DNA of 64,000 bases from Harmonia axyridis (Eukaryota; Arthropoda; Insecta; Coleoptera; Coccinellidae): the NCBI RefSeq assembly GCF_914767665.1, contig NC_059503.1:39556001-39620000 (forward strand), in the 5' to 3' direction. The position numbers were made by a program, and so were the translations under genes. Below are positions 57,346 to 64,000 of this stretch, one piece after another. Within the stretch, counting starts at the first letter, position 1. Each line of letters begins with the position of its first letter. The notes under the pieces are model-generated. The model was not told where the DNA came from. It made no database searches and saw nothing but the letters and a program-made list of their open reading frames with translations.

Positions 57346-57490
57346 GACGGGTTTAATAACACTTTGATTTACCGAATAACTCGTTGATTGTGGTTTGAAA
57401 TCTATTTAAGTGTCAAAAATGAACTGAAATTGAACACAGAAATGATTTGATCGGGCAAATCACCATAATAAAAGTTTTATGAAACCCACC
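57346..57490 (+). repeat. 150-bp MITE, copy 2
   Basis: Starts CGACGGGTTTAATAACAC and ends AAAGTTTTATGAAACCCACC. Closely similar to 30766-30914. It lies in a presumed intron or flank of the unrecognised minus-strand gene. Confidence 0.65.
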
Positions 57491-58534
57491 ATTTGTCTAT
57501 GTGAATTTTTGATTCCATAACCACCAAGCGTTACACATATGTTAAAGAAAATTATGCATTTTTAAAATGTGAAATCATTTATTTTCGTTCTCTACATCAT
57601 AATGAAGAACCCATTTTTAATTGAAATACATTGGGCGCATACAAAAGACTCAAGAGTTGTGGAATAGTTGTCAATATTCTATGAATTTTCTGCTGAACAC
57701 AATCTATCAGTTTGATAGCGAATTTATTTGATGTTACTTTTTGGTAATATGTTGAGTAACTGAAATTTGTGACAGTTATGAGAGTGATTTTGGGACGAAA
57801 TTCAAATTTCGAATATACCTACCAATGATGGAAATTGAAACGTATACGTTTATTAACATCCTGAAATGTTACTCTGAATAAATTTCTCATATATTGAAGA
57901 ATAAAATAGTAATAATACCGAAAGCAAACTTGGAAATTAAAATCGATATTTTGACAGAAAATTGCCCCTTATATTATATAACCTTCAACAAAGACCCAAA
58001 AATTACAGAACCTATTGATGTCAAGAAAAGGAGCAACCCGTCCAGTAGAGAATACTATAACGTTACCAAGCTGATACCTATTAGTAGCGGAGCTACTCAT
58101 GCTACCGATCATTCTGCTGAACGCGCCTAATTTTTCTGAAAAAAAATTGACTCAAGTTGTTGAGGTCTCAGACATTAGCTCGTCAGTGTTCAAAGTTCTT
58201 GAAAATATAGGTTCCTGCTGAACTTTTTTCACCTAATCGAAACTGCAAAGACTACTAGGATTATCCAAAATTTTAAATCTTTCTTCATACAATAGAGATG
58301 TTGCGTCATATAATAAAATCAAATGAATTTAGGTTTTCCACAAAAAGGGCCATTTTTAAAATACTAAATTAGCATTGTTATCATCTTGAACATCGAAAAA
58401 TAACCGAACTGAAATATGTGTTCGCATGATACACTAAAAATACTTTCCGGAAGTGATGGATATAAAATAGTTATCGATATAGATAACAGGAGATGAAAAA
58501 AATTGAAATTATAATTCATGACTCAATATTAGGT
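57491..58534. other. no gene recognised
   Basis: AT-rich. A 78-codon plus-strand frame at 57894-58130 (PKITEPIDVKKRSNPSSREY in the middle) is hydrophilic and protein-like, but without splice or start support, so I leave it uncalled. Confidence 0.3.
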
Positions 58535-58536
58535 AT

Positions 58537-59217
58537 ATACAGGGTGTTTCAAGTTCAAGTGCCTATTAGACATTTCTGAACGGGGCCTATCTGAAATCTG
58601 AAAATTCTGAATATAACATTGTTCACGATTTCCTATTCAGCTACAATATTTTCGAAGCACCGACACTTTGGGAGCGTAATCATGTTCGAACAGTACCCTT
58701 ATTTTTCTCTGTAAAATTCAACGCGATCTCAAAAGAATAGGGTTCTAATTTGAAAATCGAAAGTTATGATCAAATTTTGTTCACAATTTTTGGCACAATA
58801 TTTGAAAGTTCAAAATATGCACGATACTCCTACATCATTTTAGTTCGTGGAAGTGAATCGAGTATACGCGTAGGATATTCACAGTACCTAAAAATAATTC
58901 ACGTAATAGTGACTATGGAAATTCTTCCTTTTTGTCGATTTTCTCTTAATATTTTGAAAACTATACGGACTAATGCAATAATTTAAGGAAGGAGTAATGG
59001 AGAATGGAAATTTTGATAATATCTAATAAAATGAAAAAAAGGTTTTTTTGCAAAAATTTGTTTCATTTCTTGTATAACCGAAAGTGCCGGAGCTTCGAAA
59101 ATATTTAAGCTGAATAGAGCATCATGAACAATGTCATATTCCAAATTTTCAGATTTCAAATAGGACCCGTTCTCTAAAAACGTCTAATAGGCGGTCGAAC
59201 TTGAAACACCCTGTATA
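58537..59217. mobile_element. 0.68-kb foldback element with TATACAGGGTGTTTC ends
   Basis: Left end ATACAGGGTGTTTCAAG, right end CTTGAAACACCCTGTAT. Arms continue with CCTATTAGAC against GTCTAATAGG, and CTGAAATCTGAAAATT against AATTTTCAGATTTCA, for about 130-150 bp. The inner part has a stop-rich frame (58750-58986) that does not look like a transposase. Flanking TA or TATA fits Tc1/mariner-type target choice. Confidence 0.75.
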
Positions 59218-59791
59218 TTATCCTATCACTTCATATAATCGTATTAATGTTATCATATTGACAAGATGGACCTAAGAATCATGAGTTCTAAAATTCAAAT
59301 GAAACTTTCAAAATTTGATAACTTCGAAACCATTAAAGCAAGGATATTGAGGAAAACTGTTATATTTTATGATTTTATTGAACTCAAGCGAAATTTATTC
59401 CGATCTGATTCGTCGATTTTCAGCATTTTAAATTTATCAATTATTTTCTCGCATCAAGAGATGGAAGCGGATCACAATTCTTTTCAGCTAATTTGAAACA
59501 AAAGGCTGGGAGAGCTGCAGATATACGTTTTCTTCGTTACTAATTCTGAAAAATTCCTAAAATTCTATATAGACTAAGAAAAATTCTCCGGGGATGATTC
59601 GAAAGGTTTATTAATTAAATAAAAATAGAGTATTCTTCGTCTAGCATAAGTTTCTTGCACTACGCATATTTATAGTAGGTACTGCTCGGTATTCAAAGTA
59701 CTTGAATACGAAAAAAAAACTGTTATTGTTTCGGATGAATCTAATTAGAAAATTTATTACTGAAAAACATAAATGCATATTTATAAGTGCA
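59218..59791. other. no gene recognised; upstream region of the activin-like gene
   Basis: AT-rich. A 76-codon frame at 59266-59496 lacks motifs. The last part is the presumed upstream control region of the gene to the right, with no site I can name. Confidence 0.4.
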
Positions 59792-59799
59792 TATAAAAG
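59792..59799 (+). promoter_or_regulatory. candidate TATA box of the activin-like gene
   Basis: TATAAAAG, a perfect TATA consensus, with transcription then expected to start near 59820. From there composition shifts from AT-rich to a C-rich, mixed stretch that looks like a transcribed leader. No TCAGT initiator is present at the expected distance. Confidence 0.4.
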
Positions 59800-59876
59800 A
59801 GAGTTGGAGTTGAATTCCTAAACAAATCGAAGATTCCGTCGAACTGAAGAATCAACGCTTTAATCAACCCTTAAAG

Positions 59877-60254
59877 TTGCGCTATGCGTCCATTCATCCC
59901 GTTTTGCCGAAACTCCGTGAAACACTCCACCAACCCCCATACCAAAAACCCCCTCCCTTCGATGCACCAACCCCCAACGCTAATTGCAATGGCCTACTAG
60001 TCCGAGATCTCCCGCTGCATTTTCTGCAACCTAGAACCCCAAGCACATCGAATCTAGTAGACTACGTCGGTTCTATCGTGGCCAGTCGCAAGTTGGCACA
60101 CCAGCGCTCAACAACCGCGCAACGGCCTCCTAGATCGGCGGGCTCTCCGAACTTTTTGAGCGTCTTTTTCCGAAATCTAGACAGAATACAGTGCGTTCGT
60201 TCGCAGTGCAACCTAGAGTGCCCCGAGGAACTTACGCATTCAGCTATGGATTAA
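59877..60254 (+). CDS. upstream open reading frame in the leader, 125 codons
   Basis: Lies between the TATA box and the activin-like start, on the same strand, and ends 265 bp before it. The first third is rich in Pro and His (LHQPPYQKPPPFDAPTPN). The middle has a basic segment (ASRKLAHQRSTTAQRPPRSA) and there is a Cys-containing end. It is unlike any family I know. It stands out because the surrounding DNA is AT-rich while this is C-rich and stop-free for 378 bp. It may be a translated upstream ORF that limits initiation at the main start, or simply the consequence of a GC-rich leader. Confidence 0.3.
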   Translation: MRYASIHPVLPKLRETLHQPPYQKPPPFDAPTPNANCNGLLVRDLPLHFLQPRTPSTSNLVDYVGSIVASRKLAHQRSTTAQRPPRSAGSPNFLSVFFRNLDRIQCVRSQCNLECPEELTHSAMD

Positions 60255-60519
60255 AAAGCGCTTTACCGGAGTTTCCGTAACATGAAATTGTGTACGATGT
60301 CGTCGCACGTCGGATATCCGTTCGATCGCCGCACAGACCCCGTGGAACCCTTGACAAGGCGGTAGAAACTTGGAAAAATGATAGAGAAATCGAGAAGTTA
60401 CTGTTTACAAATTCTTAGGATAACTCTTAGGTTATACTCTAGATAATATGAAATAAAAAAGTAGATAGATAGTGGTTTAGTATAGAAAAGTAGGTAAAAG
60501 CAATACACACTTTAATAAA

Positions 60520-61021
60520 ATGGCTGTTCAATCGTACAACTTAAGGAAATCGTTCAAGAATTGGGTGATACAGTTCTCCTGTTTCTATCTGCTCTTCAGC
60601 ACCATCGGTGAGACTTTGGTGGGATGCGAGCGTCTGAGACATCACTCCCACTCAGAGGACGTTTACGTATCTCAGCTTGAGGAAAACCTCGGCTCGAAGA
60701 AAATGTCAAGTTGTCCGAATTGCGTGTATCGCAACGGCATCAAAGATCATAAGGTTGAGAGCGACAACCTGAGGTTGGAGGTGATTAAGAAGCAGATATT
60801 ATCGAAATTAGGATTAAGGGATAAACCAAATGTGACGTATAGTCTTCCACGAGAAGTTGTTCTCGAAACGTTGTACAGAGCGGAGAACAGTGAGTTTTTC
60901 AACACTTATAGAGATGAGGATTTTGTTTCTACCACGAGTGCCAGGTCCGAGTCGAAGGATCAAATGGATGTGGACGATTTTTATGGAAGGACCTCTGAGA
61001 TTATATCATTTGCCGAAGAAG
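60520..61021 (+). CDS. activin/inhibin beta-like TGF-beta ligand, first coding exon
   Basis: Encodes the signal and the first two thirds of a TGF-beta-family prodomain. Start MAVQSYNLRK; a hydrophobic stretch at residues 15-30 followed by G-C near 35-36 looks like a signal peptide, so the product is secreted. CPNC (65-68) followed by a helix LEVIKKQILSKLGLRDKPN (86-104) is the hallmark first prodomain helix of activin/inhibin-beta chains. Then come NVT (104-106, a likely glycosylation site), LPREVVLETLYRAE (109-122) and SEIISFAE (159-166), the typical strand motif of this subgroup. The exon ends GAAGAAG followed by GTAAAG, phase 1. The rest of the prodomain, the RXXR cleavage site and the nine-cysteine growth factor lie beyond an intron that reaches the window's end. 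In insects such ligands act through Baboon-type receptors and Smad2. Activin-beta is the best guess; another activin-like paralogue is possible. Confidence 0.8.
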
Positions 61022-64000
61022 GTAAAGTACTTACTCTACTTACTCTACTATTCAACAAATAGGTCCTATAATGGTATGAAGATTTTACACTTCTTGAAGC
61101 GAAAACACTACAACTCCAATTGTTATTATAGGTACCTATTTTACTCAGTATTTAATTTGAGAAGAGCCATATTATAACTATTACAATGAAAAGTTTGGTC
61201 TTCGAAATTTTTGAAATTTATATATTGCAGTGAGAAATATTGTGTTCAGTATTGTCAAAGGGATAAAATGTTTCAATACTATATTATTCCATAGCTCTCG
61301 AGAAATTTAACGAGAAAACAATTATTTGTCAATTTTGAACCTCTTGAATTCACAATAGGTTTCATGAAACAGGAGGATCAATGCGTCATTAACCGATTTA
61401 TGAATCTAATTTCATGCAAATATCTCTTTAGTTTTCGAGAAAAGCTCTGGATAGTGGATTAATAAATTAATTTTTGCGGTCGAATTGTCGATTCTACATA
61501 TATCAAAATGTGAACTGTGGAAATTCGATGAGCGGGTATCTATAAAATTTTGAATATCGTCTCGATCAATTCCGAAGGTATTAAAATAGCAAAACAATAC
61601 ATATTATTGTGGAGGATTGCATTATTTTGATCCAACCAATTTTTTTCGGAGGATTTTACCGAGGATAGCAATTAATACATTTAGGCAATTCAGAAATTTT
61701 ACGACAGTCCACTCGAACTGTTATATCGCATTTATCTATCCGTTTTGGATTTACATCTAGAATATCCTAACTTAACTTCATTTTTGTGATTGAAGAAAGA
61801 TATCACGTGTTCACAGAAGAACTTAAAGTAATCGTACATAATCAATGATTTCTTCAGAATTCAATAGTTCGGTCGATTCTTCCGAATATGAATAAGCTAA
61901 GAATTCTCGAACAAAGAGGATCAAACTAGATATGTAGTAAATTATTTGCGACGAAACCACATCTAATCACGTAATATTTTGTTTCTTTATTGGAGATGAT
62001 AAAAATTTGCAGTCGATCAACAAAAAACCATGTTTCAGCAATTTCCTCAGTATACGTTCGAAGTAATGAAAAATCTGAAGTCTAGAATTGAAAATATGCA
62101 TTCTTATAACTCATATGATTTCGATATGATTCCGAGCATAATCCATAATTCAAAATAACTGGGATAAAATGTGGAAATGAAATTTCACCTCGAATTTTAC
62201 ATAGAAGAGTCTAGATAAGAAACATTGAGTATATCTAGTATATTTAAAGAAGAAGTGCAACCAATGTGGAAAGTTTCGAGTGAAGTAGTGAAGAAAAAAA
62301 ACAATTTGCGGAAAAAAATTCGACAAGTATAGACGAGGAGAGAGAATATCTTTACTGCGATGAAAACACCTTTTACCCGAGCTTTTACCTAAAAAATAAA
62401 AAATTTTCAAATATTGACCGTTCGGAATTTTTTTTTGAGGACATTGAAATTCAGTTCGCCTTTCAGATAACACCTTTTTTTTCAGAAATGGTAGAAATAG
62501 CGAAAGAAGATATTAAAATTGCATTTTAAATGAGATATCGGTATTAGCCGAATACTGCAAATGCTGAATAATTTGTCGAAAATCACCAGATATATAAAAG
62601 GGACTTCATGGATTTCGAACCACGAAACCCAATTAGAGAAATTTCTGACCAGAACAAGAAATATTATAGAACGATGACCGTATATTCCCTTGAAACGACC
62701 CAAGTCGACTTTATGCACTATTCAACTTAAATGAGAGCATTCTTTGAATGCGGTACAATAGGCTAGATAACAGGATTAAAGGATCAGAGCACTAATTATA
62801 TCTGAAGAGGATTCTAAAAATGAAAATTGAAAATAATAAAATTTTCAATAAAAATATATGAAATTCCTACAGCAATTAGCTATGTTCCCGGCTATGTTAT
62901 TTGAAACACCAATCACAGTGAATTACGTCATTTTTAAGACACATGTAATATAATCACAGAATTATGTTATAACATTCGATTCTATGTATTTGATATCCAT
63001 TGATATAACCCTGAGTTAGGTTAGATATTTTTCTTTAGTTTCCCTCTTCTAAAGGAAAAAATTGGGCGCACTTGTTGGATATCAATCAGAATCCAGTATA
63101 TTTTGTTGACTTTCTTCATTCAGCATAGACACAAAGTAGTAAAGTACACACTAAAGGAAAGGTTTTATACAATGACAGATTCTGTAGACAAATTTGAAAT
63201 AATTTGCCCTAAAATTCATATTTTGAGTTTCATTAGCTGAGTCTCGGTAATTTTTTGATAACTTAAAAAAAAAACACATTCGATGTGAATTATTGGAAAT
63301 ATTTCCTAAAAACTCAATATAATTGAAGAAATAGGGATTATTCCATTTGTTACCTAATTACTCGACTCGAATACCTTCATAGAGTTGATAATTCTTTTAT
63401 ATAAAATTTATTTCCAGTTGAAATCCAGGAATATTTCTATATTGCTTTTCGTTCTCCTTTCTCTTCTTGTTGATGGTAAAATCATTTTTTCGTTAGCTGA
63501 ATAATCCAAATTTCAAATTAATATCTCGGAAACCTTCAAGCTACAGGTGTTTTGAACTGTTCCTTTTAACGATTTCTAGGGTTTATTATAAAAACCAATA
63601 AATCAAAAACGTCAACACATAATCGGACCACATGGGTCTAATTTTTGCGCAGCTCACCTAAAAACCCCTATCCATGATAACATCGAAATAATCGAGGCCG
63701 ATATCAATCTCACCCTGCCATAAAATCCAACCCCAAAGAGTATTTTGGGTTACGCTACACACCTGTCGGATGTGACTAACATGAATTCATTGAGATACGA
63801 TCTTCATGTGAGAATTCTACCTGATTTTAATTGTGACCACTTCGATAGAAGAAATTCCACATTCGGAAAGATTGATATCGCCGCTGCAACATTTAGTGAT
63901 ATTTCAAAAAGCAGTTATTCGAATTTAGGGGTTTGCTGAAAGATAGACCGCAATAATTTCTACTTTTTTATGACCTTAACTTCAACATTGGTAGTTCTGA
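61022..64000 (+). other. first intron of the activin-like gene, no further exon found
   Basis: The donor GTAAAG at 61022 opens an AT-rich stretch to the end of the window. I looked for a continuation with prodomain beta strands and for the Cys-rich mature part and saw none. Frames at 61412, 62150, 62482 and 63745 have no TGF-beta character. No clear mobile-element signature is seen here, which contrasts with the rest of the window. Confidence 0.5.

Noticed and set aside
58750..58986. 78-codon frame in the foldback element at 58.5-59.2 kb
   Set aside because: It lies between and partly within the inverted arms, with no transposase motif, so it is probably chance openness.
60857..61177. 106-codon frame overlapping the activin-like exon in another frame
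   Set aside because: The overlapping frame has the TGF-beta prodomain motifs and a donor at 61022; this one runs on into the intron.
1..64000. tRNA genes and CRISPR-like arrays
   Set aside because: I looked for the GGTTCGAATCC-type box with a matching acceptor stem and for evenly spaced short repeats with unique spacers. None is convincing.

Overview
This is an AT-rich, gene-poor stretch of animal nuclear DNA. It is most likely from an insect and plausibly a beetle. The reasons are GT-AG introns, no prokaryotic-style gene packing, mariner/Tc1, hAT, Crypton and several clades of non-LTR retrotransposon fossils, many small foldback elements, and an activin/inhibin-type TGF-beta exon. The species call is inference from the kind of repeats and is not certain.

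Layout. 1-5.5 kb: two decayed Tc1/mariner-superfamily transposases, one split by a 913-bp foldback element (4342-5254). 7.5-8.7 kb: a jockey-like non-LTR fragment on the minus strand. 11.0-13.95 kb: a large foldback element with 0.75-0.9 kb inverted arms around a decayed gene. 14-14.8 kb: a third mariner-type relic. 15.4-17.5 kb: a non-LTR element that lost its RT core. 17.5-18.4 kb: a Tc1 copy whose middle is inverted. 22.5-24.1 kb: an RT scrap and a Crypton-like tyrosine recombinase pseudogene with an intron and a hairpin at each side. 24.5-25.2 kb: a possible further non-LTR relic. 25-31 kb: mostly unannotatable. 31-34 kb: two related hairpin elements and a classical mariner relic. 36-40.3 kb: RTE-like, mariner and ZMYM/hAT relics. 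42.4-46.2 kb: a foldback element, a non-LTR element and flanking repeats. 48.05-51.35 kb: a LOA-like retrotransposon inserted, with an 11-bp target duplication, into another non-LTR element. 52.4-53.7 kb: a further non-LTR tail and repeats. 55.3-59.2 kb: foldback/hAT-like MITEs, plus two or three exons of an unrecognised minus-strand gene.

The clearest host gene begins at the right side. A TATA-type promoter near 59.8 kb leads through a long leader with an upstream ORF into the first coding exon (60520-61021) of an activin/inhibin-beta-like ligand. It ends at a good splice donor, and the mature growth-factor domain lies beyond the window.

Apart from that gene and the unrecognised exons near 57 kb, almost everything recognisable is decayed mobile DNA. 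Dispersed copies within the window (33.65/40.37 kb, 35.3/47.9 kb, 30.77/57.35 kb, 43.34/45.98 kb) show how much of the apparently empty sequence is also repeat-derived.
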